Of a DNA stretch of 64,000 nt, positions 43,097 through 52,606 are shown one piece after another. A program made the translations under genes and the position numbers. The notes under the pieces were generated by a model that saw nothing but the letters and a program-made list of their open reading frames with translations, ran no database searches and was not told the origin of the DNA. Numbering within the stretch: the first letter of the stretch is position 1; each line of letters opens with the position of its first letter. Source of the stretch: CAWBBA01 sp963729795 (lineage in GTDB: Bacteria > Desulfobacterota > Desulfomonilia > Desulfomonilales > Desulfomonilaceae); contig CAVSPC010000054.1 in the NCBI GenBank assembly GCA_963729795.1, forward strand, positions 27,412 through 91,411, given 5' to 3'.

Positions 43097-44346
43097 ATGA
43101 ATGGAGATAAAAAAGATAGGAAAAAAAGAAGAGAAGACCGACCGAGCGAGGATACCGTTCCAGCAGAGCACTCAATCGACCGGCGACGATTTCTTACAGG
43201 ATTACCATTGATTGCAGGAGGGGTGTTGGCATCTCCTTTGATATTGTCGTCCAATGGAGAAGCAGCTCCAACCCGCATCGCCGAGAAGAATCGGAAGGAA
43301 GAGACGACGTTGCCCGACTTCCGAATTTCACTGGTAAAACAGCGCGGGAACTGCCTGGTGGCACGGCGCGAGAGGTTAGCGCCAGGGAGTTTCCCGTATC
43401 GAAAAGCATTGCAGGTGTACTGATGACACTGACGCCTGGTGGCCTTCGCGAACTGCACTGGCACGCCAACGCGGCTGAATGGGCGTATGTAATCGACGGT
43501 CACGCCAGAACTACTATACTGGACCCACAAGGCCGAATAGAGGTTGTGGACTTCAGCCCCGGAGACGTCTGGTATTTTCCGCGTGGGCACGCGCATTCAA
43601 TTCAAGGACTCGGACCAACTGGAACCAAATTCCTTCTCGTCTTTGACAACGGCTACTTCTCAGAATTCGCTACGTTCAGCTTCACGGACTGGCTTGCCCA
43701 GACACCGAAAGAGATAGTGGCCAAGAATCTTCAACTCCCGGCTTCGGATCTGAAGGATCTTCCAAATAAAGAGGTTTACATAGCCCAGGGGCCGGTGCCG
43801 CCCGCTCTGCCGGTCACTCCCATTTCAGGCCCTGAAACGGTGCTCGCTCCGCCTCTGACCCACAAGTATGCGCTCGGTTCTCAAAAGCCGTTCAGGCAAT
43901 ACCCCGATGGAGAGGTTCGCATGGCTTCGTCTCTCCAATTCCCCATTTCAACGACCATGACGGGAGTATTACTCAAGCTTGATCGGGGAGCGCTCCGTGA
44001 ACTCCACTGGCACCCGAACGCGGATGAGTGGCAATACATTCTTTCGGGTAAGATCCGTCTCACTGTCTTTGCGTCCCACGGCTTAGCAAAGAATGAGGAG
44101 TTGGCCACCGGCGACATAGGATTTGCTCCTATGGGTTACGGACACTCTCTCGAAAATATTGGTGATAAGCCCGCAGAGCTTATCATTGTGTTTAACAGCG
44201 GGGAATACCAGGAAATAAGCTTGAGCACAGTTCTTGCCGCGCATCCGGCATATCTCTTGGAGACCAACTTCCACTTGCCGAAGAGAATTGTAGACAAGCT
44301 GCCCAAGAAGCAGGTATTCATCACCAACGGTCACAAAGGCAGATAA
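43097..44346 (+). pseudogene. Tat-exported bicupin, oxalate-decarboxylase family, frameshifted
   Basis: The N-terminus has a twin-arginine signal (DRRRFLTGLPLIAGGVLASPL). The frame is broken at about 43352-43357; after a one-base shift it continues as GGTAREVSAREFPVSKSIAGVLM and runs through two cupin domains, each with a manganese-binding set: LRELHWHANAAEW and LRELHWHPNADEW supply His-His-Glu, and a later His lies in RGHAHSI and GYGHSL. This is the layout of oxalate decarboxylase. A catalytic glutamate loop could not be confirmed. One base is missing, so the gene is inactive if the sequence is right. Related repeats stand on both sides. Confidence 0.82.
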
Positions 44347-44511
44347 TAAGAATGGTCCTGATTTCCCATTGGCTTCGGATCTTGCCCCTATGCGGTTCAG
44401 ATCCGGGCATTTTCGCTGGGGTCAGGCCCAGAGGAGGAAGGCGGAATAGAGCAGACAGAGGAGGGGAGATTGTTCGTATCGGTATATCGCGCATCTTATA
44501 AAGGACTTTTG

Positions 44512-44606
44512 AAAGTAATGACAGAAAGTGAAGATGACTTGGTGGCGACGGGCATCTTGCCCGTCATTAGCGACAGGCTGTCCCGCGAGGCGCGGGACTG
44601 TCCTAC
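44512..44606. repeat. Intergenic repeat, copy downstream of the bicupin gene
   Basis: AAAGTAATGACAGAAAGTGAAGATGACTTGGTGGCGACGGGCATCTTGCCCGTCATTAGCGACAGGCTGTCCCGCGAGGCGCGGGACTGTCC matches the element at 42695-42853 in the same orientation, with base changes that keep both dyads paired (GACGGGCA/TGCCCGTC and GTCCCGCG/CGCGGGAC). Confidence 0.65.
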
Positions 44607-44636
44607 TAATCTAAGTTAGATGACTGCCTTTTCTAC

Positions 44637-45375
44637 TCAAAAACCGGCATCGTAGAGCATTTTCCGCAGAGTCATCGCGTTTCGGGGAGCATTGGCCTCA
44701 AAGTCGTTGTTGAAGAAAGCGTACAGAGTCCTCTTTTTCAGGTGAGGCTTGAGATTGGCCGTCCAGCGCGCCAGTTCTTTGTCAGGGTAATCGTACCGAT
44801 AGGTTTCTCTGCCAGTGCCGTGAAATCTGACGTACAGAAAATCCGCGGTGGGGTACACGGTGTCGGGTAACGTCCGATGGCTCACGGCCACAAAGGCAGC
44901 TCCATGCGCGGATAGAATGGCAGTCGTCTCCTCATCCCACCAGCTCTTGTGGCGGAATTCCACGGCATGTCCGAACGTTTTCAGGGAGCAAAGAGAGAAA
45001 TCGTTGGAGGCGTTCGGTATCTTTGTGGAGCGAAGGAGGGAGTTGCCACAAAATCACTTTTAGCGGGTCGAGTTGATTGACACGATCCAAAAACTTCTGG
45101 AGAGGTTCCTCGCACCCTTCCAGTTTCTTCGTATGCGTTATTAAGCGCGACCCCTTGACCACAAGGTGAAAACCTTCTTCAAGCCGCTTGTTCCAAGCTG
45201 AGATCATCGCATTGGTAGGCAATCGGTAAAAGGTGGCATTTACCTCCACAGTGTCGAACTGGCTCGCGTAGTAGGAAAGCCTCTCGGGACCTTTGACTTT
45301 GTTCGGATAGAACCGCCCTGCCCAATCATCGTACGTCCACCCGGATGTCCCGACAAAAATGAGGTTTTTCTTCAT
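44637..45375 (-). pseudogene. DUF72 family protein, single frameshift
   Basis: The two frames join at about 44961-44967. The first begins MKKNLIFVGTSGWTYDDWAGRFYP and carries FDTVEVNATFYRLP, hallmarks of DUF72 (YecE-like) TIM-barrel proteins; the second continues with VEFRHKSWWDEE and ends with LYAFFNNDFEANAPRNA. Together they make a normal protein of about 245 residues, with one base missing after RTC. DUF72 function is not established. As with several neighbours, either the gene is decaying or the base is a sequencing error. Confidence 0.85.
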
Positions 45376-45562
45376 GGGTCATCCCCCCGGTAGAAAGGCT
45401 CTCGAAATCAGCCACAGATTAATTTGTGGATGTCCTACCAAAGCGGGGCCGGCTTCTCCGGCAATGCGACCAGATTCGGAAAAACTTTTGAGATCGGCTG
45501 TATTCGGGGCGAGGTGCATCTTCTTTCTGCTCTCCGTCGACAGGCTGGGAACGACAGTGACT

Positions 45563-46765
45563 TTACACAACCATCTGTCGTTTTCTTAAACGATGGGTGA
45601 GGAACTTCAGCTCCTTGGCAATCGCAGACGGATGAATGTCCTGAACGCAAGGCGCATGTGAGTTGGAGCATTTCCAATTGCAGAAATAGCAGTCCATGTG
45701 CTTATAAACGACGCGATTAATTTCCGGATCACCCCATGGGTAAAATCTGCCATAATGACCACCGCCCATGATTCCCACTGTGGGCTTACGGAGGGCAGTG
45801 GCTATGTGAAGTGGAGCGGAGTCTACCGCGAGCACAACATCGCATAAACGGAGGCATTCAGTGAGTTGACGGACATTTGTCTTTCCGGCGAGATTGATTG
45901 TCGTCACCACATTGTCGTACCTTCGTAAGTTTTGCTCGAGGTTGTTGCTCATCAAAACTTCTTCGGGACTGCCAAAGATTACACAGGAAAACTTGACGTC
46001 ACTGATCATCCCTATTGCCTCCGCCATTTTCTCCGCCGGGTACATTTTCATTTTAGGGCTGTTAACTCCCGGAACGACCCCTAAGCGAAGGCGAGCCGAG
46101 CTATCGGCGGAGCTAATCTGCTGCCGCGCCCACAGCAGATCAGACTTATCAGTCCAGGTCTGAGGCCAGAGGTCGGCCAAGGGCACTTGAATCCCGAGAA
46201 ATCGTAAGAACTCCGCGTTAATGTGAAGCTCGCTGTCCCACTTTCTCCCGGAAGGCACCCGCATCCGAGCGGTATATATACTTTCTGCTACACGGTCTTG
46301 AGCCGGCCTCAGGTTACTCCAGTCGCCTGAAATACCTATCTTCACCGGGGCTTGAACTGCTCCGGCAAATACATGGTAGTCCCAGGACGGAGAACGAACA
46401 GGGGCCAAGAGCAGGTCAAAAGAGAGGTCACAGTTCGTGAAAAAATCAAAAGCTGAACGCGCAAGATTGCCCAGAGTCAATCCAGCCGTGTAGCTACTTA
46501 AGCGAAGGAGCTGATGCTTAAGGTAGGGATGATGAAGAAAATTGCTGACCTCCTCCCAAACCAGAATGTCGTCCACATAGGGACATAGTGCGAGATAATC
46601 CGTAACGAAACGTTTGACACATATAGTAATTCTCGGATCGGCCCACTTCTCCCTTATTGCTTTCAGCGCGCCTGAAAAAAGTACAACGTCCCCGAGGTTG
46701 TCCGGTCGGAAGATCAGGATACTCTCTACAGGCTTATGAAGGAGAAGATCCAGCGCTGAAACCAT
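45563..46765 (-). CDS. Glycosyltransferase family 9 (heptosyltransferase-like)
   Basis: The 400-residue protein has the GT-B layout of ADP-heptose:LPS transferases: an N-terminal ILIFRPDNLGDVVLFSGALKAI, a central LGVVPGVNSPKMKMYPAEKMAEAI corresponding to the GxxxxxKxWP segment, and VVLAVDSAPLHIATALRKPTVGIMG near the donor site. A C-terminal Cys cluster (CYFCNWKCSNSHAPC) is common in this subgroup. It likely adds a sugar to the lipid A core or a surface glycan in the cytoplasm. It is the last gene of the minus-strand polysaccharide operon. Confidence 0.88.
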   Translation of the reverse strand: MVSALDLLLHKPVESILIFRPDNLGDVVLFSGALKAIREKWADPRITICVKRFVTDYLALCPYVDDILVWEEVSNFLHHPYLKHQLLRLSSYTAGLTLGNLARSAFDFFTNCDLSFDLLLAPVRSPSWDYHVFAGAVQAPVKIGISGDWSNLRPAQDRVAESIYTARMRVPSGRKWDSELHINAEFLRFLGIQVPLADLWPQTWTDKSDLLWARQQISSADSSARLRLGVVPGVNSPKMKMYPAEKMAEAIGMISDVKFSCVIFGSPEEVLMSNNLEQNLRRYDNVVTTINLAGKTNVRQLTECLRLCDVVLAVDSAPLHIATALRKPTVGIMGGGHYGRFYPWGDPEINRVVYKHMDCYFCNWKCSNSHAPCVQDIHPSAIAKELKFLTHRLRKRQMVV

Positions 46766-46884
46766 ATCTCTGTTTGGCCTCGATCAGCCTTGGTGAATTG
46801 TAGGCGACCTGTCACATTTGTCAAATTCAGAGAATGCAGAATCTTGCACTAGAATCACTATAGGACCCCTCACCCACGCTGAAA

Positions 46885-47958
46885 TCATTGTCTGCAAATT
46901 CTTCGTCTGACCTTTGAAGCCAGCAGCGACCACCGACCTTTTCGAACTAATCGCATTGCGGTTCTGAGCTGAGACAAGGGGAGGCTCATTTTCCTGCATT
47001 CGGTCAATTCCCGGTGTAACGTCAACATGGCCAGGATTATGCGTCCCGAAGGAGAGGTCAGCAGTTTTTCAGCTACAGCTTTGTCCGTATAAGTACTTAG
47101 CTTCTGCCGAGAAGCTACTAATACCATATCCGAGGGAAACAGGGGATCCAGGAAGCATATTTGATTGAACGACAAGTTCTCCAGTAAATGGACTATCGAA
47201 CGGCGGCTGAACAAATAAAGGTGTCCCTGTTCCTTGAACATAGGCAAAAAGCGGTGGTTTTGTCGCACCATACCACGGTACGTTTTGCCCTCAGGTACCT
47301 TCGGTGTCTGTATCATGAGTATGCCGTCAGACCTTAATAGCTCTGCACAGCGGCTCATGGTAAAAGCAGGATCAGGCAGGTGCTCCAGTACATCAAATGC
47401 CGCTATGACATCAAAAGAATTCTGCTTCAACTCCACATTTTCCAAAGGTCCTTGAAGCACAGGGATGTTGAAAATCCGTTGGGCGAAATTCACCACCCAT
47501 GGGCTCATTTCCATTCCGATTGCCTCGAACCCGGCTTCGTTCATAAGCGCCACGCTCCCACCATGACCGCAACCCAATTCAAGAACTTTCCCCGGCGGCA
47601 GCCGGAAGCTTAGCAAGTGTTTCAGCCAATATAGGCATCGCTCAGGCAGATCGGATACCGCCCGCTCCGTGATATCAGGCAGTCCCAATTGGTCCCTCTG
47701 ATATTCGAACCAATATCTTTCGCTGTAAAAGTTATGGAGATCATCTGGTGTGCCGAATGGATCGACCTTTGAGGTTTTCTTCCTGACCAGAGTCTCACAA
47801 TTTGTGCATCTCAAATATGATTCAGAGAATTCGACTAGCTTGCTGTCGGAACACCAGCAATCCGGATTCGAATATCCGCTATTGTGTGAGACCATAGGAT
47901 ACGAAGCCTTCGAAGGAGAGGTTGAACCGTTCTGAATGAGATCCAAATTCCGCGCCAA
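46885..47958 (-). CDS. SAM-dependent methyltransferase of the polysaccharide locus
   Basis: A class I methyltransferase: motif I VLELGCGHGGSVALM, then FDVIAAFDVLEHLPDP, and GILMIQTPKVPEG. An N-terminal zinc-ribbon-like pair of Cys pairs (CWC and CTNC, about residues 35-55) precedes it, as in many sugar methyltransferases that resemble the TylF/NovU group. A C-terminal helical region follows the fold. It probably methylates a sugar or its nucleotide precursor. TTG 47958 is the longest start; an ATG at 47895 is also possible. It sits 34 bases behind the GT2-like gene. Confidence 0.85.
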   Translation of the reverse strand: MARNLDLIQNGSTSPSKASYPMVSHNSGYSNPDCWCSDSKLVEFSESYLRCTNCETLVRKKTSKVDPFGTPDDLHNFYSERYWFEYQRDQLGLPDITERAVSDLPERCLYWLKHLLSFRLPPGKVLELGCGHGGSVALMNEAGFEAIGMEMSPWVVNFAQRIFNIPVLQGPLENVELKQNSFDVIAAFDVLEHLPDPAFTMSRCAELLRSDGILMIQTPKVPEGKTYRGMVRQNHRFLPMFKEQGHLYLFSRRSIVHLLENLSFNQICFLDPLFPSDMVLVASRQKLSTYTDKAVAEKLLTSPSGRIILAMLTLHRELTECRKMSLPLSQLRTAMRLVRKGRWSLLASKVRRRICRQ

Positions 47959-47992
47959 GTAACAAACAAATCTCTTGTAACGGTATGCGAGA

Positions 47993-49024
47993 CTAAGACT
48001 TGATGAAGTACACCCTCATTTTGGTTGCTAATGCAGACCACTGGCCCTGCTTTACCATTGTCATGGCTAACCAAAGTTTATATAGGAGGCGCCCAAAGCG
48101 GAACGATCCTTTGGGATTGCAATGCGGGCAACTATGACCGAAAGATTTGGAGGAGATCCGCATTTGGGCCTCATAGAATGAGTCGCAACTTAAATTACGT
48201 ATCCTGAAAGGTGGATGGACTAACGGGAATGTCATGTCCTGTGTTGCCAAATTGGCCATACTGCGTATTTCGGTGGTGTGGGTTGCATCCTCTCGAAACC
48301 CGATATTAGAGGTCAAGTTAACCCTGGGCAGAATTGCCATCATATTATTGACCCAACAGCAAAACGCCCATTGATAGTCCCACGTGTCTATTTTATTTTC
48401 ATAGACTCTCTGAAAAATTGACGTCCAATAATAGAGCGTGCATTCGTCTGAAAAGATGCCTTCCAAGTATCCAGCATCACGCGCTTCCGGCCAAAGTTTC
48501 ATCTCCACATCGTAGTTTCGCCAGGCTCGAGCCCACGAAGCCCATCCCCAACAGTGGTTGTAAATGGAAAAGTAATAGCTGTGCGGCGCTTGTAGTGGCC
48601 TGAATTGGAAATTGCAGCCACTCACTGCTCCTATCCTGTCATCATCTGCATACCGTTCAAGCAACTCATCACAATACCTGAAAAAGGTCGGGTGCGGCAC
48701 GACATCGTCTTCTAAGATAATAGCTCTCTCAACCGCGTCGAAAACCCAGTCCAAACCGCTGGAAACTCGCCGTTTGCAACCAAGATTAACATGGGAATAG
48801 TTCTTATGGACTTCGCATTCCCAATCGACTTGATCAATTATTGCTCTGGTCTGCTGACATTTTTCGTGGTCAGCGGGATGATCCGCTCTCGGGCCATCGG
48901 CCACCACGAGAAGTTTATTTGGACGAGCTTTCGCTATCTCGGCGAAAACTCGCGCCGTTGTATCGGGGCGGTTAAATATCAAGAAGGCTATCGGCGCCTT
49001 CAGACGGTAATTTGCCCCAGACAA
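47993..49024 (-). CDS. Glycosyltransferase, GT2/GT-A-like
   Basis: The protein begins APIAFLIFNRPDTTARVFAEIAKARP, the GT-A Rossmann start, and has AIILEDDVVPHPTFFRYCDELLERY, in which the EDD triplet is the expected metal- and nucleotide-sugar-binding DxD equivalent, and YNHCWGWASWARAW, typical of glycosyltransferases in bacterial surface-glycan clusters. It acts on a nucleotide sugar at the inner face of the membrane; donor and acceptor cannot be read from sequence. It starts at TTG 49024 after AGGGGT. Confidence 0.85.
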   Translation of the reverse strand: MSGANYRLKAPIAFLIFNRPDTTARVFAEIAKARPNKLLVVADGPRADHPADHEKCQQTRAIIDQVDWECEVHKNYSHVNLGCKRRVSSGLDWVFDAVERAIILEDDVVPHPTFFRYCDELLERYADDDRIGAVSGCNFQFRPLQAPHSYYFSIYNHCWGWASWARAWRNYDVEMKLWPEARDAGYLEGIFSDECTLYYWTSIFQRVYENKIDTWDYQWAFCCWVNNMMAILPRVNLTSNIGFREDATHTTEIRSMANLATQDMTFPLVHPPFRIRNLSCDSFYEAQMRISSKSFGHSCPHCNPKGSFRFGRLLYKLWLAMTMVKQGQWSALATKMRVYFIKS

Positions 49025-49067
49025 AACACCCCTGTGTTTCGCAAAGTAGGCCGAAACTGACTGACAG

Positions 49068-49805
49068 TTATTTTAGAGCCAAAAACGCTCTTTTCCAAAC
49101 TGGTGCTAAACTTGCGTGTACACGCCAAACAAATTTGGCCATAGAGATGATGGCGCGTTGGAAAGTGCCGCGTCCAGCGAACGGCCAAGGACGAAGCCTT
49201 TCAGTTTGAGCTTCAATCGCTTTTTGTAAATCCGCGTGCTTGAGCTGGAGAGCCTGGGCAGCTGTCAACTTTTCCACCGCATCACGCTCAGCAATCAACT
49301 CTTGATGCGGCTGATCTTCTAGGACAGCTTTTAGTTCTTGTTCCAAGTTAAGTACAAATTGTTTAATCGGAGCCAACCCCGTTTGCGGAAGCTCCCAACA
49401 ACGACTCGCCAGCTTCTTTGCACGCCTAGCGGAAATGGCCACAAGCCTACCGTCCGCATCTCTGACCGACGAGAAACGAGCGTTGTGCTTATGGATGAAT
49501 AAGGACGGTACTCGAGCTCCAGCGCTCGTTCCATAGGTACTCAAAAACACATCAATAGCCAATTCGTGACAGAGAGAGGCCAGTCGCCTATCTTCTAGAG
49601 CCGACTGTTCCCATATGGGCATGGGGCCTCGGAGATTTTTCAGATTGGCAGTGTCCTCAAACCTTTTGACCGAATCACGATTCAGAAAGTAGAAAAAATG
49701 GCAAGGAAAGCTTGCGGCCAAGCTTTGGATAGCTTCCATCCAAAATGCAATGTCGTTCGCACAATCAGTTTCAGCAAAAATGGAGCCGTCGATTAGAATT
49801 TTCAT
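49068..49805 (-). CDS. Truncated GT4-like N-terminal domain with coiled-coil tail
   Basis: Residues 1-125 resemble the acceptor-side N-terminal domain of GT4 glycosyltransferases (MKILIDGSIFAE, ASLCHELAIDVFLSTYGTSAGARVPSLFIHKHN). The donor-binding GT-B C-terminal domain is missing. In its place, about residues 145-210 form a coiled coil rich in Glu, Gln, Lys and Ala (LNLEQELKAVLEDQPHQELI), followed by a basic tail. It is unlikely to be an active transferase by itself. It may be a scaffold or a rearranged fusion. Its ATG overlaps the stop of the radical SAM gene by four bases. Confidence 0.7.
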   Translation of the reverse strand: MKILIDGSIFAETDCANDIAFWMEAIQSLAASFPCHFFYFLNRDSVKRFEDTANLKNLRGPMPIWEQSALEDRRLASLCHELAIDVFLSTYGTSAGARVPSLFIHKHNARFSSVRDADGRLVAISARRAKKLASRCWELPQTGLAPIKQFVLNLEQELKAVLEDQPHQELIAERDAVEKLTAAQALQLKHADLQKAIEAQTERLRPWPFAGRGTFQRAIISMAKFVWRVHASLAPVWKRAFLALK

Positions 49806-51310
49806 TCTTCGGGAAGTTCCGTGGGTTCACCCATGTTGGAGTAGTCGGACGGCTTTGGCTTGTAGTTTGCTCCCAGCCATCCTATGGCATCCGCTAGCTT
49901 GCGGCTGTGGTTCGGATTGCCGTCATACAGTTCAAAATTGCGAAGCACGTCTTCTTTTCCGAGCCCTACCATTTCTTCCCACAATTCCGTCCCGGGAAAT
50001 GCTATACAGTCCGAAGTCTGCCAGTGAATAATGTTCCTCGAGCGTTCCCCAAGTGCTTTCAGTTCCTCTAAGACACGAAGGTCCTCCTGCCAATCTGATT
50101 CAGTAGCTCCTGGCAGATTTTTCATAGTCGTAAAGTGAAACTCCAATCCTGAATATCGTGTAATGAGATGCTTGATGTTTGTGAAACTCTTTTCTGCATC
50201 CATCTTCTTTTTAGCGTTGTCTAAAAGTCGTTGACTAAATGATTCTATTCCGAACCGCATCCCCACACAGCCACTATCTACCATGAGATCATAGACACCG
50301 AGATCCACGGTATCGATCCTGCCCATCATAGTCCACGGCAAACCGATGGTCTTAAGGCCACGGGATAACTCTGCCACTCGTTTGGAACCAACGTTCCACG
50401 TATCATCATCAAAAAAAATGCTGCCAATACTAAATGGCTGAGGCCTCATGCCTTGGACAGCCTGTCGGAGATTACGGTGTTTGGGAAAAGCTCCTTTAAG
50501 GGCAGCAACGGATTGGCCAAACTGTTGCAGCATCCTTGCCGGATTCCCAACTGCCCTCAGTCTGTGGTGACGGTACTGCTCGGCGACCACCCTTATTTCG
50601 TCAAGCACCAGCTCTGGCCGTCGCGCGCGATATCGTCCGTTATTCATCACCTTGGGCCACTGACAATACGTACATTTGAAAGGGCAGCCACGAGAAGTGC
50701 TGACTGCCAATTGAGGTCTTGCAGTACTCATGGATTGATCCCAGTAATTGAATAGATATTCCATTGGCCTGAAAGGCACAAAATTTTCTCCGTTCACGGT
50801 ATCAATGTTCTCAAGATGGTCATAAGTGTAAATGGTCTTAGAATTTCTATGCTTAAGTGCTATGTCTAAACTGGGTTTTTCGTACTCACCGATCACGCAG
50901 TGATCAACGTACGGCTCTCTGATCAGTTGCTGAGCATAGACGGCAACGTGGGGGCCAGTCAACACGATTCTGCATGACAGTGCTTCTTTCGCCCAAATTG
51001 CAAATGCTTTGATAATGGAGAACAACGGTGTTGAGGTCTCCAAGAACAAGATGTCCGGACTGAACTTGACTATGGCTGATCGAACTGATTCGTAATCCCA
51101 GTCTTTCAAGGCCACACCATCGTAATAATCTGCATTCACCCCGTGCATTCTCAAATAGTTAACAGCGTAAGCCATGAAAAAAGGAAAACAGGCGTAATCG
51201 GTGATACCGCGGGCAGTCCAAGGCCAGCGCGACCCTGCATTTGGTCCTGTTCTTATACAGCCATCGTCATCGTATTTAATAAAAGGAATATTTGCGAATA
51301 GAATGTTCAT
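49802..51310 (-). CDS. B12-binding-type radical SAM enzyme
   Basis: The N-terminal 150 or so residues look like a cobalamin-binding Rossmann domain (PFFMAYAVNYLRMHGVNADYYDGV, RIVLTGPHVAVY). The radical SAM cluster CPFKCTYC has C209, C213 and C216. Between the cluster and IFFDDDTWN, about 45 residues are inserted (RHHRLRAVGNPARMLQQFGQ and on), longer than usual. Such enzymes in polysaccharide loci often methylate or rearrange sugars, but the reaction cannot be predicted. It lies 13 bases behind the CgeB-like gene and overlaps the next one by four bases. Confidence 0.87.
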   Translation of the reverse strand: MNILFANIPFIKYDDDGCIRTGPNAGSRWPWTARGITDYACFPFFMAYAVNYLRMHGVNADYYDGVALKDWDYESVRSAIVKFSPDILFLETSTPLFSIIKAFAIWAKEALSCRIVLTGPHVAVYAQQLIREPYVDHCVIGEYEKPSLDIALKHRNSKTIYTYDHLENIDTVNGENFVPFRPMEYLFNYWDQSMSTARPQLAVSTSRGCPFKCTYCQWPKVMNNGRYRARRPELVLDEIRVVAEQYRHHRLRAVGNPARMLQQFGQSVAALKGAFPKHRNLRQAVQGMRPQPFSIGSIFFDDDTWNVGSKRVAELSRGLKTIGLPWTMMGRIDTVDLGVYDLMVDSGCVGMRFGIESFSQRLLDNAKKKMDAEKSFTNIKHLITRYSGLEFHFTTMKNLPGATESDWQEDLRVLEELKALGERSRNIIHWQTSDCIAFPGTELWEEMVGLGKEDVLRNFELYDGNPNHSRKLADAIGWLGANYKPKPSDYSNMGEPTELPEE

Positions 51311-51323
51311 GGTCGCGAGCTCT

Positions 51324-52250
51324 TCACAAAAGGTCTTTCAGATAAGCGACAACTTTTTCCATGCGGTGTACAAATGTATGACTACCAAGGACCATCTTAC
51401 GTCCTTTCTTAGCGCAAAGCTTACGACGTTCGGTGTCAGAAGAGTACCGGACTAGCTTGGCCCAGGTGTCTTCATATCCTTCAGTACAGATAACAGCGTC
51501 ATCAAAAACGTCCGAAAGTGAAGGCACTCGATCGGACAAAACAAAGCCCTCACACGCAAGAATATCGTAGATTCTAAGGTTGATAGTATCATAGATGACA
51601 TGTTCGCCTATGTGGCAGTTAAGGTTGATTAGTGAGCTAGTATAGACCTTAGGCAATCGCTCCATCGGCAGCTTGCCGCGCGAAACTGCAGACAAGGGAG
51701 GGCGCCACATGTTTCCATAGATCACTAATCCAAAGGGCAGTGCTGCGATAAGATATCGGTGATTCACCATGAGGCCTCGAATGTCGTTACCCACGAAACT
51801 GACCGGATGCTGACATGATTCTTCCCATTGAGGATAGAAGACTTCTTCGTCTGTAGCGAAGGGAATCACCGCCCCTTCGGCAGAACAAGCGGACATCAGG
51901 CAGTCGCTGGTGAATAAGTAACCGTCAAACAGATCTCGCCGTGACTCAAACACGCCAACTGTTCCACCAGGATGGGTCTCCGCCGGGAAAGCGTTTTGCA
52001 TGTAAAGCACACTTTTCACATCATGATTTGATTCTAAAAACGGGTTGAAATCTATGACGACGTGTAAGGATTCTTGCACCTTGTCATTCGGGCCGTACAA
52101 TACAACCTCGGCGATATCGTCGCGTCGGAGGAGGTATTTCTGCCACGAACGGGCTACCATCTCATCTCCCTGGACATTACCGGGTTTTGCAACATTGAGG
52201 GTGCCTAACCCGAACACACGGATACCTATGCGCAGCTTCGTCCTCATCAT
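51324..52250 (-). CDS. CgeB-like glycosyltransferase
   Basis: The 308-residue protein resembles the CgeB/DUF3880 group of GT-B glycosyltransferases: GYLFTSDCLMSACSAEGAVIPFATDEEVFYP in the middle, followed by VSFVGNDIRGLMVNHRY and IYDTINLRIYDILACEGFVLSDRVPSLSDVF, the donor-binding half. The start ATGATG overlaps the stop of the cupin gene by four bases. It probably transfers a sugar in the assembly of the exported glycan. Confidence 0.8.
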   Translation of the reverse strand: MMRTKLRIGIRVFGLGTLNVAKPGNVQGDEMVARSWQKYLLRRDDIAEVVLYGPNDKVQESLHVVIDFNPFLESNHDVKSVLYMQNAFPAETHPGGTVGVFESRRDLFDGYLFTSDCLMSACSAEGAVIPFATDEEVFYPQWEESCQHPVSFVGNDIRGLMVNHRYLIAALPFGLVIYGNMWRPPLSAVSRGKLPMERLPKVYTSSLINLNCHIGEHVIYDTINLRIYDILACEGFVLSDRVPSLSDVFDDAVICTEGYEDTWAKLVRYSSDTERRKLCAKKGRKMVLGSHTFVHRMEKVVAYLKDLL

Positions 52251-52606
52251 CCTTCCGGCCTGTAAATGTCTGGATTCTTGTCATCAAACGGAGAAGATAG
52301 AGCGTTTATCCACTGTGATTCCGTGATAGTATGGAAGGTGTGCAACTCATAAGGATCTACAATCAATATTTCTCCCCCGTGGCAAGTGAACGTAGTAATT
52401 TCGCGGCCATCCAAGTCTTGGATAAAGATTCGCATTTCTCCAGAAATGATGAAAAATAATTCTTTTGTGTGCTTGTGGTAGTGATTGCCTCGAATTTGGC
52501 CCGCGACGGTTTTGACATAGTTAACCTCTGCCCAAACATCTTGGGTGATGCCAAGAAAGACTCCTCTTTCATCCGACTTTGTGGTGTATGGCAATAGTTT
52601 CTGCAT
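52247..52606 (-). CDS. Sugar-modifying cupin (WxcM/FdtA-like)
   Basis: A single cupin domain of 119 residues with HYHKHTKELFFIISGEMRIFI and PYELHTFHTI. This fits the small cupins found in nucleotide-sugar pathways (sugar isomerases or polysaccharide C-terminal cupins). It overlaps the end of the RmlD-like gene by 38 bases and the start of the next gene by four. The reaction is not certain; a keto-sugar isomerase or dTDP-sugar epimerase-like role would fit beside a reductase. Confidence 0.75.
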   Translation of the reverse strand: MQKLLPYTTKSDERGVFLGITQDVWAEVNYVKTVAGQIRGNHYHKHTKELFFIISGEMRIFIQDLDGREITTFTCHGGEILIVDPYELHTFHTITESQWINALSSPFDDKNPDIYRPEG

